From assembly GCF_910592395.1 (NCBI RefSeq), contig NC_088308.1, positions 15,765,501-15,829,500 of the forward strand: a stretch of 64,000 nucleotides of DNA. Direction: 5' to 3'. Shown one piece after another: positions 45,976-58,291 of the stretch. The number at the start of each line of letters is the position of its first letter. The first letter of the stretch is position 1. Position numbers and translations under genes: made by a program. The DNA is from Lineus longissimus. Its lineage: Eukaryota; Nemertea; Pilidiophora; Heteronemertea; Lineidae. The notes beneath the pieces were generated by a model. The model searched no databases and was not told the origin of the DNA. It saw nothing but the letters and a program-made list of their open reading frames with translations.

Positions 45976-46541
45976 CGCCAAAATACACTAGCTTTTACAT
46001 GTGTTTGCCTAATGTATAATGTACAGGAAGTACTTATCCTGCTTTTCACCGGTTTTTAGCAGCAAATTACGATCCAATCAGCACTAATTAGAGGCTAATT
46101 AGTAGGCCCAAATTGGGGTAAAAGATTTGGCATGTTTATCTCCCTAAAAACTCCGACTTTGGCAAAAAAAAGACGTGTAACCAGTTGAGATACATGAGCG
46201 ACGTCTATTAATATCAATTGGAACTAAAATTAACGATGTCTGAGAGGTGCTTGGGCAGTTTAAATTTCAAGCGACATTGGTCTCTCGGCACCAGCCGGTG
46301 GTAGTATGCTGTTTTCATGAACTACTATGTTGATTGAGATTCTATAATTGCCGAAATAGATATTGCGCTATATGAGGGACCTATTTGATATATTGTTATG
46401 CCACAGCGATCAGGTTCAACAGTACATGCAGATGTCCAAAAGTTGTCCGGACAAAATATCACATTCACAGTCCTGTCAACCGTAGAATCAACCTCAACAG
46501 TAACCACATCTGCCTATTGCAATGCGGCAACCATAACACAT

Positions 46542-47161
46542 AATAGGGCCGTTTAGACGACAGAAAAAAGGCCCGATGAGATCCGATCGAATCCGAATGC
46601 GGTCTAAATTTCCCTGGTGTAAACGCAAACCGATCGGGTCTCATGTGGTCCCATCGGGTCTTCAAGTGGTCCACCTCTTTTGCTGGTTCCATCGGGGCTA
46701 ATCCGGATGCATCAAATTTGGTCATCTAAATTATAAACACGTGTATTTTCGCGGGAATTAATGTCGTTTTGATTGTCAGTTTTATAGTATTTTCTCTTGG
46801 CTTATTTTCATTATTCCAATATGGTGAAGGATAAGTTCACGGACACGTTTGTTTTCGATCTCATACATATTTGGAGTGATCAATCCATTCAGTGGAAGCT
46901 AGACAGCAGCTACCATAAGAACGAGCTTGCCTAGTACCATTATAACCCGCATTGTGGCGCTAAATCGGTGACGCCACCGCGACATCCTGCAGATTATTGG
47001 TGGAACCAAAAGAAATTAGTCCACATCAGTCCTCATTGCTGTTAGCATCTAAACGGGTACATTAAAATGAGACCACATCCGATCTGGAATGGGGTTCGAT
47101 CGGATCGGATCGGAATGCGGTCTTATGCGGTCTTTTTGGAAAGCGTCTAAACGGCCCTATT
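46542..47161. mobile_element. 620-bp DNA-transposon derivative (AATAGGGCCGTTTAGACG ends)
   Basis: Perfect 18-bp terminal inverted repeats AATAGGGCCGTTTAGACG / CGTCTAAACGGCCCTATT, with CGATCGGATCGG-rich subterminal repeats on both sides. No clear target duplication. It contains a 37-codon frame resembling the start of a MADF domain (see 46821). Confidence 0.88.
46821..46934 (+). pseudogene. Short MADF-like reading frame in a transposon derivative
   Basis: ATG 46821 to TAG 46932-46934, 37 residues. The part IHIWSDQSIQWKLDSSYHKN has the spacing of MADF (Myb/SANT-like) domain starts, with W and Y-x-[KN]-[KN]. MADF proteins accompany PIF/Harbinger transposases. Too short for certainty; probably a remnant of the autonomous parent. 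Confidence 0.35.
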
Positions 47162-50100
47162 GTGTGGATGAAGTGCAATAAGGCACCATCAAATAATCCC
47201 CATGAAGAAACAATATTGAAGTGGAAATGTCTTTTGACTTCCTACATTTATGTAGGTGATCTGAATATGCACACATTTTCCAAACTGCTTGAGAGTAAAT
47301 ACTTTAACAAACCACTCAACTCAGCCAAATGATGATTAGATAAACATAGCAATTAACCTTGACACTTTTTATGCTGACTTTAATTTGAAAATATCCAGTT
47401 TAATATTTCATAAACAACATACATCATAGCAATTAAAATTGCTTTGCCATTGAATCAGAAATCAGAATTTGGACACATGCACAAATCAGAAGCAGTCGCA
47501 GACAATGCAGTACAGCTCACACCTGGATACACCCAGCCCAAATCAAAGTCACAGGTAAACACTGGTGGAAATAAGCTGTTGAAAGGAGAACACTTAGCTT
47601 TCTCTAAAGAGTGTTTGAATAGGTTAATGTGACTATAAAGTGTGCTCTGAATGTCACCAAAAATTGGATACAGGATCTATCCCACTGGTGAATTTACTTT
47701 CGTTTCGAAGCAACTTCCTTCTCTCGACTTAAAATTGCTGTACACAACACTGAATTGATTAATGACTGCACTTGGCTTCATCCTAGATTTGCCAACAATG
47801 CTAGCTCATTTGGCTCGCAAATTGTAAGGTGGTTCAGGTTAAGTAAAGCTGATATCAGAACCACCAAGATGATTAAATAATGCTCACGCTGATACGATGT
47901 CGATACTTAACGTAATGAAATTTGGGAAAAGTAGCTCTTGCGCTTGTTCACTCGACATGCGGCAATTAGCTGAAGAGGTCCTTCACTATAAAGGAGTACG
48001 AAAACTGTGAGTAGCAAAACTTTTCAGAGCGGTTGTTTCTTTCACTTCCACATTAACTTGTCTCATGTGTTATTTGATGTGTTCAACTGGGGCCCCTAGT
48101 ACCCAGAAAACAAATAAACTCAAGGACCAAGTGAAGTTGAGGTACTCTGCCCACATTCACATTCTGCACGTCAACTTGGCAGTTTCACTTAGCTCTATAT
48201 ACTACTGTATCAGGGCTGCTGTAAGAAGTTGTGTTTTACATCTACAAGAAATTGGGCCATTCCCATATATTTGAGACAAAAATGCCAAACAGAAGCATTC
48301 CAAATTATTGTGCTAGCTTTTTGCAAGGTGGTAACACCACAAATAGAATTTTGTAAACACATGATTCGAATTCGGATCAAATTATGTCAATCAAATATTC
48401 CTATCCCAAGGCCGAGGACTATTTAACTGGTGCCAAGAGGATCAATTAGACAGGAAACAAAGTCCAAGGACACCTTCAGGGAACATTTAAAAACCTGGCT
48501 TTTTAAGAAAAGGTTTAAACAGTAATTCTGGGGCGCACTTAAGATTACATTTGACATCATGGACATTTATCAACATTATTGTAACTTGTTTTCTTCATGT
48601 ATTTATTCCGGAATCAGACAAAGATACAGAGGAAACGCTCAGACAGATGCAATTAGGGATGAGGCAAAGCGAATAAACGTACATCCTGCCCATCTCTGTT
48701 CAAGTGGCACCACATTAAACAGAGGGAAAGTATTCACAGGAAATCCCTGACTTGGTGAGCTGATCCATGGGGGTACTCAAGACATGAGATGTCCAGGTAC
48801 AGACAGAACATTGTCACCACTTCAATTACTCAGTAAGTATTTAGGATACATGATGATGTGCAAATCAAGGAGCAGGTTTCATTTGGATTACATCAACAAA
48901 AAAATTTAAAAATTCATTATTAAAATCAGTTGCACTGTGATGTAAGAGGGTGGTTTTAAGCATAAGGTAAATTGTTTCTTGTCATCAGTTATGATAAGAC
49001 CCAACATCAGTAAAAATATAACAAGAAGGCAAATTACCAGTACTTCATCACCATCAGATCTCTATTACATACATGACATGCAGGTCTCCTACACTGCAAC
49101 GTATTTCAGAATTGAGTGCCAAAAGGCCAGGTATTCCTTTGTTTTCAAACTCAGGGCAAAGTGTTGAGGACACAGTTAGATGGATTTTAGTTAGTGCATT
49201 TCAGCCCGTACAAAGTACCGTGAGTAATGCTGCAGAAATAGTATTTCGACCCAAAAATAGGACTTACAATGCTTTAAAAATGCACTTTGAGAGTTATGAC
49301 ATGATGATTTCTTTTAGAGTGTTTTGAACCTTGAACATGAAGGGTTTTTTATATTTTGCAGCAATTTCAGATAGAAATACACAAATCACAAGTACGTCCG
49401 GCTTCAAAGATGTGCAACAAATCAAGTCATCCACATGCAGTAACTCTTGTTTTATGCAATCTGTTTGAAAGCAAAGAAATACAGGCCTTTTTGTAATAAC
49501 CACTTCTCAAATGAGATATGAGAGATGAGCAGCAGTCATGATTGTCAAACCTTTCAATTCGATTGCACAATCATACAGTCATTCAGTCAAGACTATTACA
49601 ACAATGTACTATCACAGTCACACTGGATAGTATTTGATTTGTTAAAATGAAACAAAAAGCACTAAATCAAATATTTCTGCTGCATTACCACAAGCATTGT
49701 CACTTTACCAATGGTAGTGTGATGTCAAGATTTAATGCTACCAAGAAGTGCTCTAAATATGCAGAAACCTGAATCTTATGTCACTTCATCACAACAAATG
49801 TGAAAACACAGGAAATGTTCACAAATTCTGTTCAACATGTATAAGATCCATCTTGATTTCTTAAAACTTTATTTGAAGTTGATTTGCAATAAATAGCTTA
49901 TTCGTAATTGTGAAATTTGTCGCTATTCAATAGACGTGTCATCAGGAACAATATCAGTAAAAACTTATTTGTACAGAAGCCAAGTTATCGTTAGGTGCTA
50001 ATGGGGTTTATTTGAATTACTCCCTACTTAATGTCTTAGCAATAGTTTTACATTTCGCGTTAAATACTTCAAGTCTCATGCAATGTCATGATTTAAATCG

Positions 50101-51117
50101 TTTGGCCATTAGCTAAAAACTTTATTGGTTTTCTGAATATCTTATAAGTTATAGAAATTCATGAGAGTGCTCATAACTCATAAGTGTTGGCTTCTGCAAA
50201 AACTTTTCAATGGGTTATTACAAGAATACAATTTGTGAAAGCTTGCTTTTCCAATTGCAGTTGTCCCCATTCATGACTACATGTACTTCAGCAAAATGTT
50301 TAAAATCGAGAAAGCCACCTCATACAAAGTGTTATGTTTCTTCAAATAAAATTTCTATTTCAATGAGTCAATTTTTCAAATGGAACGACAATTGGCAATC
50401 ACACCGTAAACAGCAAATTTTTTGCAGAGGTTTTGAGATTTTGAGAATAATTTCACCCCGTCAATAATACATGTAATATTTTGGATGGGAAAAACCAAAA
50501 GAAAGTTTTTTATTCACAGAAAGAAATCATGACAATTTTATTTTTCAAAAGAAATTTAGCAAATCAGAAAAATAGAAAGGTGCAGAAAATGTGTGAATCA
50601 CAAAATTTCATTGGTTCTTCGTAATGAATGAATTTGAAAACCTTTTTTTTTAGTTAACTTTTCTACATATAGTAACACACAACACGATACAGTTAAACAA
50701 AATCAAATCAAATCAAAGCACCAAAAATTCATTGACCATTGTTGATACCAAGTCAAAGCCTATCAGAAGATTTGACTGCTTACACACTAATTGCACAGGT
50801 CAGTCAAATTTGATAGAATCGTTTTAATAGTTTGCAGTCAAAATCACCACCCATACCAATGTATTTAAACATGAACAGAGAGGGGGTCCTGAAAAGACTA
50901 AGAGTGGTTTCAGCTGAGGAAAGTTCCACTTTATCTCAAGTGTGATTCTCATCATCATCATCATCATCACATAGACTTCATGGTCCAGATTTTCACCTTT
51001 GCCACTATAAATTTACTTACTTTGAACTGAAGTATTTTTCATTTGATCAAACATGGGTAAACTTATAGAGTGAGCATTATTGATGTAATGACTAATGATG
51101 TTAAAGGTTTATCTTAC
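47162..51117. other. Intron sequence, nothing recognised except a LINE scrap
   Basis: AT-rich intron between SGSM3 exons 7 and 8. A small (CAT)n run occurs at about 50952. No coding similarity apart from 48472-48525. Confidence 0.45.
48472..48525 (+). pseudogene. Possible LINE C-terminal scrap
   Basis: A 17-codon plus-strand end reading TFREHLKTWLFKKRFKQ then TAA resembles the last residues of LINE reverse transcriptases (compare FKRAIKTWLFV at 4469). Too short to be certain. Confidence 0.3.
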
Positions 51118-51196
51118 CAATATCATGTTCTTTGAGTACCAAATCAGTGTCGGGAAGATAGCTGATGATCAACTGGCGGAGAACACGCTGGTCAGC
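51118..51196 (-). CDS. SGSM3: SGSM3 exon 7 in window (TBC)
   Basis: 79 bp, phase 0 in, phase 1 out. It encodes ADQRVLRQLIISYLPDTDLV then LKEHDI and one base of the next codon. The conserved EHDIELSLI junction is rebuilt when the G joins exon 8. A pogo-like transposon terminus lies 88 bp upstream of the acceptor (51197-51198), so the branch point and polypyrimidine tract are close to, but not interrupted by, the insertion. Confidence 0.93.
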
Positions 51197-52078
51197 CTAG
51201 GGAGAGAAGAGAATGATACGCTAGATTTGCACCATGCATTTCAGTTGGTCAATCAAGGCTATACAAATGTCCAATAAGAATATACTCTAGTCTCGGCTTT
51301 TTACGGTGGGTTCATTATCTCCACGGCCTAACGCCTACACAGCCAGTAATGTGATGTGAGACCGCCTCCATCATATGAATGGCTGAACGTCTGTCATTCA
51401 CATTTGGATCGTGTGACTGCTAGCATGGGACGCGGTCCTTGTGAAATTGATTGAGCCACAGGGAAAGTTATGGTTCATTACATCCAATCTTTTAATGTTC
51501 AATGTATGACCGAAATTGATACAGTTTGTAATATTGAAAGTTTTACTTCACACTGCTATTACGATAAATAAAATTAATGCTATAATGCAGGGTGTCGCAA
51601 AAGAAATGCGCGAATTTTACATTCTGAGTATGAACCATAAACTGCCTGGGTGTCTAAATTTTCTTTAAAATTGCAACGTTTGGTGCATTTTTCTCTAAAC
51701 GTAAGAAATGACTACAGTCTCAATTCAGAATTGAACTTTTCACATCAAGGTAAACAAGAAATGAGATAGATAGATAGATAGATCCAGGGGGATGATTGGG
51801 GAACCTGTTTACACGTTTCAACACAGGCCATCTTTTTCTAAACACGTCAAACGTCGCTAAGGACAAAAGCCAACCGCTACTTTTATGCACCAACGTGAAC
51901 CGTATTACCCATAGATTGCTAAGATGCGCAGTACGTCACTCGGTAATGTACACAGTAAGCATATGCAGCGACGAAATGTTGTATAACGGCCGAAAACAAC
52001 AATGGTTTTTCCTCTTGCCAATGTGACTGACGTCATGACGTAAGTCGACGTCATGGATCTGCTTAGATATTCAGGCTT

Positions 52079-52368
52079 CTGTCTGGGTCAAAATTAGTTG
52101 CCCACCATAAATCGGCTTCATGGCGCTTATTTACCCATCAAATACTTATCTAAAAACTTCCACAAAATCAAATTCAGATTTGGGAAACCTGCATTCAGTA
52201 GTATTTTCTGCATTTCATTGCAGCAAAACATGGTAGTTCTGTTGAAATACCACTGAATGCAGGTTTAAAAATCAGAGATTATTTTGGGGAAGTTTTTAGA
52301 GATTTGTTGGGTAAATAAGTGCCACGAAGGTGATTTATGGTGGACAACTAATGTTGACACAGACAGTA
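52079..52368. repeat. Long imperfect hairpin inside the pogo-like element
   Basis: Left arm about 52079-52206 and right arm about 52245-52368 are reverse complements over ~120 bp, with a short loop; for example AAACCTGCATTCAGTAGTAT pairs with the complement of ATACCACTGAATGCAGGTTT. It ends about 40 bp beyond the transposase stop. Either a small MITE nested in the transposon or part of its 3' end. Confidence 0.8.
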
Positions 52369-52407
52369 CAAAGACACAGTCCGTGTTCTCTCGCATCCTG
52401 CAGAGCA

Positions 52408-53751
52408 CTAGGCCTGATCCACTTCATCATCTCGCATGGCCATGAACTCAATTCCATCTGCATGTTCTTCGTCAAGTTGTGGAAGTGGTCCAGCCTCGAC
52501 CTGGCCTTGGCGTAAAGCTGCCTCGAATCCATTTTCGATAACCTGGGGACTCACGGCACCACAGGCATTACTCACAATGTTGACAACGTCATTCAGCTGG
52601 ATTCGGACACACTGTCCTTCCGCATTCGTATTGCGCTTTTTCCACAATGTCCACTCTTTTCTGGCGTGAGATTTAAAGGATTTCATTACCGATACGTCTA
52701 GAGGTTGCACCAGAGATGTACATCCTGCAGGTATGAAATTTAAAAGTCCTCCTAATTCTGTGACTCTCATACCGAAGTCTTCCGTTTGATGTACTCGGTA
52801 ACGGTCAACCATCAGAAGGAACTGTTCTACTCCATGCCTCTCCAGGTAGGGCTCGAAGACATTCTCCATCCAGTGTCCTAAGGTCTCCTCCCTCACCCAT
52901 CCAGTCGCAGAGGAGGTCACGATGACGTTAGGTGGTAGATCTTGGCGTCCTTCCAGGAGGGCTAGCTGACGAACAAATCCACGACGGGGAAACGTTATGT
53001 GGGCTGTCGTCATGTTGCCGTCGGCTGTGACACAGAGAGTAACAGTACAGCCAAGTTTCACATTGGATCTTGACGTCCGGACGTCTACTGAAGATGACCC
53101 CGTTTCATTACAAGTGTGCATAGGACGAAAGTCTAATAGCATGAAGGTTTCATCCATATTGAATATGAACATCATGGCGATCTCGAAATGTTCTATATTC
53201 CCGGTGACATCGTTCCTAAATTCCTCCACTCGATTTGCGGCGTCTTAAGGCAGGGTAGTTGAGTTTTTATTAACTTTGCGTAATGAAACATGTTTCCTGT
53301 CCATGAAACCGTCCACCCATCCATCTGACGCACGGAAATCGTGGAGTGTGGGTCTAGTGCCAATAATTTCATCTCGCCGTGCATCAGCGAGGTTTCTCCA
53401 CCAAGCTTGGAAAATGTCTAAACCTTTTTCCTTCAGGTCCTGTACGGCGATGGGGAAGCGTACCTCACGTTGCTGCCAGAACCATTCGTGCAGCTGCTCC
53501 TCGACTTCTGGCCAGGCACCCGTATTCTTTGGCTTCACTCTTCTGCTTTCACCCTGATGTTCTTGCTCCATTCGTTCTAAACATGCTAAGTCCCACTTAC
53601 TAAAGGTGTGGATGGATATGTGATAGTGATTAGCAAATTCTGTCATGTTAGCCACATTTCCATTCATTACGGCAGTTTCAAGTTGTCGCAGGTACCTGAT
53701 CTTTTCCGAAACGGAGTAACTTCGTCTTCTTATTGGGATGGGTTCATCCAT
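52408..53751 (-). pseudogene. pogo/Tigger-like transposase with one in-frame stop
   Basis: Frame of 448 codons from ATG 53751 to TAG 52408-52410, interrupted only by TAA at 53245-53247; both halves are in the same frame. The N-terminal part has a psq-like helix-turn-helix (SVSEKIRYLRQLE...) and a CENP-B-type second helix-turn-helix (WFWQQREVRFPI). The C-terminal part is a DDE_1 endonuclease: first D in FNMDETF, second in LLMVDRYRVHQ, third in CTSLVQPLDVSVMKSF, with 35 residues between the second and third (DD35D). Such enzymes cut and paste the element at TA sites. All three acidic residues are present, so only the premature stop separates it from an apparently intact protein; readthrough or a splice around it cannot be excluded. 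Confidence 0.93.
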
Positions 53752-54726
53752 TGCGATTTCGCACGAATGGCAGCACGTACAGTACGGACACTTGGCCCAG
53801 TTTATAACGTCCCCGATTATACAACATAGGGCCTAGGCGTAGGCATAATGCCTGGGGAAGTTCAATCAGACATAGCCTCACAATACACGGTGTTGCAAGT
53901 ATGGAAAACGGTAACGGATGGTTCAACATTTTCACAAGTGTACAGAGATTAATCTTTTCTCTGACCCCCTCCCTCCTGAAGAAACGGGTACTCTGAAAAA
54001 ATGTGGATTTCTAAGTCAACATTTTCCTAGTGTGATCTTTGTACTCGTGTGTTAATGTTGAAAATGTTGAACCATCCCTAAATTTTGTGTGATTAAAATA
54101 AACCAATTACCAACTGATTTATTAAAAGTCACTCGTTTCCATAACAAACAATTCAAAAAACCACCCCGGACCCATTTTTGGAAATACCATTGACACTGGA
54201 ACTTCGGAACTGCTCATAGGTCAGATCTATTTCATAGGAGCGATTCAACAAACTGCCTGAGTGTTTAGCATAACCGCGAAATCGACCACAGCACGCTTCG
54301 GCATTGCTCCGCCATCTGATTGGCCATTTTATCACAAAAGCGGTGAGTAACCATGCTCTACGTAGTTTGTGAAGGGGAATGGCCTGCATATTGCAAACCC
54401 ACCATAAAAAGCCGAGACTAGAGTAAATTACACAATATTCCTAAAAGTTCAAAGTCAGCAGCACAAAGGGGGAACACTGAAGTATGTCAGCGGATTACTG
54501 TTGCACTTTTGCCACTTTCACAGGCGGTGTGCTTAGTCAAGTCAATACAAGCTTGCATTGAAATTCACCCACCTGGCTGCAAACTGCTTTAACTGCATTC
54601 ACCCATTTCCGAAAGCAAAACTGACCAGAAGTAACCAAAAAATAGAGCCTTCTGCTTGGTTTATTTCTAATAATAATCATGTCGTGAATGAAACGGGCAC
54701 TTTTGATTGGACAAGCAAGGTTGGTG

Positions 54727-54945
54727 GAGCCCGATGGTATATAGTGGTTAGAATGCCATGGGTCATGGGTTCAAATCCCCTCCAAGGCACATAGTTCTTT
54801 CCTGTTAAGAGTTCGAAGGTTAAGTGAGTGCTTCGCTGCAAAGTTATAGCATCCCAGAGGATCTGGGATGACAAAGTGCTTTGAACCTGTCTACTGAAAA
54901 GGACCTGTCTATGGAAAAGTGCTTTAAGAAATCTAACTTAAACTT
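54727..54945 (+). repeat. tRNA-derived SINE-like element
   Basis: A tRNA-like head with an A-box-like TATAGTGGTTAGAATG and a B-box GGTTCAAATCC about 30 bp later, followed by a non-tRNA body and an A/T-rich tail (CTTAAACTTTAA). Resembles the RNA polymerase III promoter of SINEs. The tRNA half does not fold into an intact cloverleaf, so it is not called a tRNA gene. Confidence 0.6.
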
Positions 54946-56234
54946 TAATTCACATGAACTAACTCCAATTTCTGATTTTTGAAACAACCCAATTGCCTCA
55001 TGAGACGTAATGAGACATGTAACTCGTACTGTAGACCCGTAAATATCTGCAGAGCCATTTTTATTTTGCAGTTTCGTTGTTTCATGGTGAAATGGTTAAA
55101 CACGGCCATGGAGGACAAGTGCAACCCACACACCTTGGTGATCTCCCACACCACATACCAAGCAACACACACAGGTAGAAGGAGACCACAATGTAAAGTA
55201 CACAAAGGTGAGACTGAGAAAGGGTTTCTTGTCTATGCGGCGGGTTTGGGCATACAGTCAGGAGTCCAGTGGAGCTTTTCCTGCAAAAGACCATGGAACT
55301 GCCAAATCAATCCAATTCTCACTCCTGCTGAACAGAGTTCGGATAGAAGCTGCTCCCAGCCGTTGTCTGCCTGCAAAAGCAGCTTTAAAAAAAATCTCAA
55401 TGGACACGGATCGGCATACCTCATTTTTCGGGACACCCCTTCCAGAATTTTGACCGAATTTACATTGCTTACAATGATGAATGAATGGGAGCAGGCTATG
55501 TACTATGTACAGCTCCTTTAAACGTAGTTATTACATTAGATCTTCATTGAAAAAGTGCCATTAACATGAAACGTCTCATGACTTTTAAGATCGTTGCATT
55601 TGTTTTTTATTTACCCACATTGATTACAATCATAAAAGATATTCAGACAGCTAAAGAAATATATTTAAAAATAGCACTTTAAGGGTCTCTCAAAAAAATT
55701 AATCACCAAAATAATGCATGGCTTATAAGTTAACTTCTCCTTTGACAAATGCACAGATACATACAAGTAACAAGATAGTGGAATACGCTACATATCATTC
55801 GGGCACACTATATCCTGATCATGTGAAGCATTGACAGACCAAATAACTTGAAAATGCTGATATGTTGTATTGGCAAATTCAAGATTTTCTTGTACGTGTT
55901 AACATTACCTAGTTGAATCTGATGGGTCTATCCTGCACTAACACCAGGACAAAAGGACAGTGTATTCGATCTGTCAGCTTTTTAAAAATTCCTTATGCCT
56001 ATTACCCTTTGTTTGCCAGGCGCCAGGGTTCTAATCCTGAAGTGTTTGCCAGACATGATCAGGCTGTGTCCAATTCCCTTAAGAGACCATGTGAGGAGAC
56101 TGAGAAGTAGATGAAGAGTCACACACCAAGACTCCCGGTACCAAGGGATTTGCCACCTCAAAAACATGATCTCTTACCTCTACTGCAGTCATTTCTGGCT
56201 TATGAAGGGTTTGAAGAATTTGAAAGCCCTTTAC
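54946..56234. other. Intron sequence, nothing recognised
   Basis: Intron between SGSM3 exons 6 and 7, to the right of the SINE-like repeat. A 180-codon plus-strand frame (54979-55521) has no recognised domain and is probably chance. Confidence 0.4.
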
Positions 56235-56351
56235 CTGGACTCCAATGAGTGTACTCGAGTAGTAGGAAGCTGGAAGGAGGTCCTCTATTATGGCACACAT
56301 CATCCAAAATGCATCCTCTTCTTCCATGAACAGTAGGAGTGAGGCAGCAAT
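56235..56351 (-). CDS. SGSM3: SGSM3 exon 6 in window (TBC)
   Basis: 117 bp, 39 codons, phase 0 to 0. It reads [20 protein letters not shown] then [19 protein letters not shown] before donor GTAAAG. EEDAFW and IIEDLLP are strongly conserved in the family. Acceptor ATTATAG is at 56352-56353. The next intron (5 kb) contains the pogo-like transposon and a SINE-like repeat. Confidence 0.96.
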
Positions 56352-57104
56352 CTATAATGCATCAAAGGATAAATAAATCTACTCAAAAAAGGGAACAATT
56401 AGAGTCATCCGTACATGGAAACAAATTTCTCCTAATTGTTTTAAGTGTCTATTAAAAGATAATTTACGAGTGTTTTTGATTCAACTAAGCTGGTGAAGCA
56501 GGAATTCATAATTCGTAATTCGGTAACACATGTATCACTGATAGACCTGACTGGTCACCTAAAAAAATCAGGTAAAATGTTGTAGCCGAACTTAGCCAGG
56601 CAGAACTATTGCTTTGATAACATTCTTCTGCATTCATATTATATTATTTTTCTAAGACCCTGAAATATTTTTGGGATAAGGTCCAAAAAGGCATTTTCAC
56701 TGTATGTTAACAGAGGTATTTTTCAAGAAAAAACCCCACAACATTAACAGATTTTTAGAAGGAATCTTATTATTTTTATCCAAACCAAGACTCATCTACT
56801 TGTAAGAAAAAAAACGTCAATGACAGTTATAAATAATCCAGTCTATGAATGAGGCATGGAGCTAAGGTCAGCTAAATCAGTTATGTCATAGGACAACACA
56901 GGCATCATTCTGTTGGTATTATGGTAATATTACTATATCATCTTGTGTGTTGGAAAAATTATAACAAACTATCCAGTAAATTTGACAACCATTTATAAAA
57001 TCTGGCGTCTAAAGATAACGAGGGTCATCACTGGGCTATGAGGCAAGCATCTCTGGCTCTTACAATTCATAAGACAATGATCATTTTTTGTTTAATAAGC
57101 TTAC

Positions 57105-57239
57105 CATTCCCGTGCCCTGGCAGTATCCTATGTCTGGGTAGAGCCATGCTAGTGCTCGAAGGACTCGTCGCAACCTCGGTATACCAGTACTGTTGATGTT
57201 ACAGAAACATGCATTGCTCGGCATCGTCCGCAACAGATC
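57105..57239 (-). CDS. SGSM3: SGSM3 exon 5 in window (TBC catalytic core)
   Basis: 135 bp, exactly 45 codons, phase 0 to 0, acceptor TTTCAG, donor GTAAGC. It starts DLLRTMP, which completes IEKDLLR, the arginine-finger motif IxxDxxR. It ends with [12 protein letters not shown] and so contains the glutamine-finger YCQG. In TBC proteins these two residues supply the GTP-hydrolysis fingers in trans; both are intact here. [13 protein letters not shown] is nearly identical to the vertebrate protein. Confidence 0.97.
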
Positions 57240-57436
57240 CTGAAACAAAATATAGATTTTACTCACACGAGTTCAGAAGTTTACTTTAAACACAACACAG
57301 GTGCATGGCAGATACATCACACAGAGATATGCAACATATCACATGCCACGTCTCAACTGTAAAACTTCTTCAATCAGCAAGTATAATTTTACATAATTTA
57401 TAATTAACATCGAAATTTTCGATGACCACTGCTCAT

Positions 57437-57907
57437 ATTACCGTATTTTCCGGATTATCCCCCGCACTGCCCTATGACCCGCACCCCCTTTGACCATTAC
57501 CTAAAGCCACGCAAGACCCGCACCTGATTATGACCCGCACTGCTCCAAGACCCGCATTCTCCAAAAATAGTAAGCCATTCATTGATGTTGACATCCTAGA
57601 ACCGCCATGTTTTTTTTAATTGTTAACCAAAGTGGATCAATTCCAGCATGGCCGTAACTATTTTCCCTAGCGGAGACATCACAAACTATGCGATCATGGC
57701 GGAAATATTGGTTGAAAACAATGCGAAAACGATGGACATAAATCCTTATCAAGTAACCAGTTTGGTCCCCTTTTTTTTCTTTGGGGTTGGGGCTTATCCC
57801 TCTCAGAATCCACGCAAGACCCGCACCTTTGTATTACCCGCACCCCCACTTTTTGGGCCTGTTTGAGGGCAAAAAGCCGCGGGTCATACGCCGGAAAATA
57901 CGGTAAT
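57437..57907. mobile_element. MITE with ATTACCGTATTTTCCGG ends
   Basis: 471 bp bounded by ATTACCGTATTTTCCGG and its exact complement CCGGAAAATACGGTAAT. Subterminal ACCCGCACC/GACCCGCA motifs are repeated at both ends. A 72-codon plus-strand frame inside has no recognised domain. Intron between SGSM3 exons 4 and 5. Confidence 0.88.
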
Positions 57908-58291
57908 CATAGAATGACTTTGAAATTGTTATGGAAACGAGGCCAAGGTCGAGGCTCAAGTCTTGTTCAGTAGCCCCACCTCACATTCTAAATGTGATCT
58001 CCTTACTCTGTTACATGAAATAACCTTAGCCAAGCTTCATGGTAAGGAAACAGATAGTACTGAAAAAGTGCTTTATGCAAGGTTCAAGATTACATGGAAA
58101 AGCATTCGATAAGGATTGATAGTATATTATCACCATCATCATTCATTGAGGCCAAACTGTGATTATGAACTACATGCACTGCAGCTCGCAGAATCAATCA
58201 AAGCTTCAAAGATATGGATAGAGAACTGAACCTATGTGAACAACAGTAAACCATTTTTTGCAGGCAAATTCCTAATCTAAACACAACCTAC

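Larger units (their letters stand above)
51285..54423 (-). mobile_element. pogo/Tigger-like DNA transposon (Tc1/mariner superfamily)
   Basis: 3,139-bp element with 28-bp terminal inverted repeats: the left end (51285-51312, CTCTAGTCTCGGCTTTTTAC...) matches the reverse complement of the right end (54396-54423) with about one mismatch. TA on each side (51283-51284 and 54424-54425) is the expected Tc1/mariner target duplication. It encodes a broken transposase on the minus strand and contains a second, internal long hairpin (52079-52368) directly after the transposase stop. It sits in the intron between SGSM3 exons 6 and 7. Confidence 0.93.

Noticed and set aside
45069-46049. Open frames on both strands encoding VSRYLCVPVPM-like repeats
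   Set aside because: They arise from the 16-bp tandem repeat read in several frames on both strands; no independent coding evidence.
54979-55521. 180-codon plus-strand open frame in an SGSM3 intron
   Set aside because: No domain, irregular composition and no splice context.
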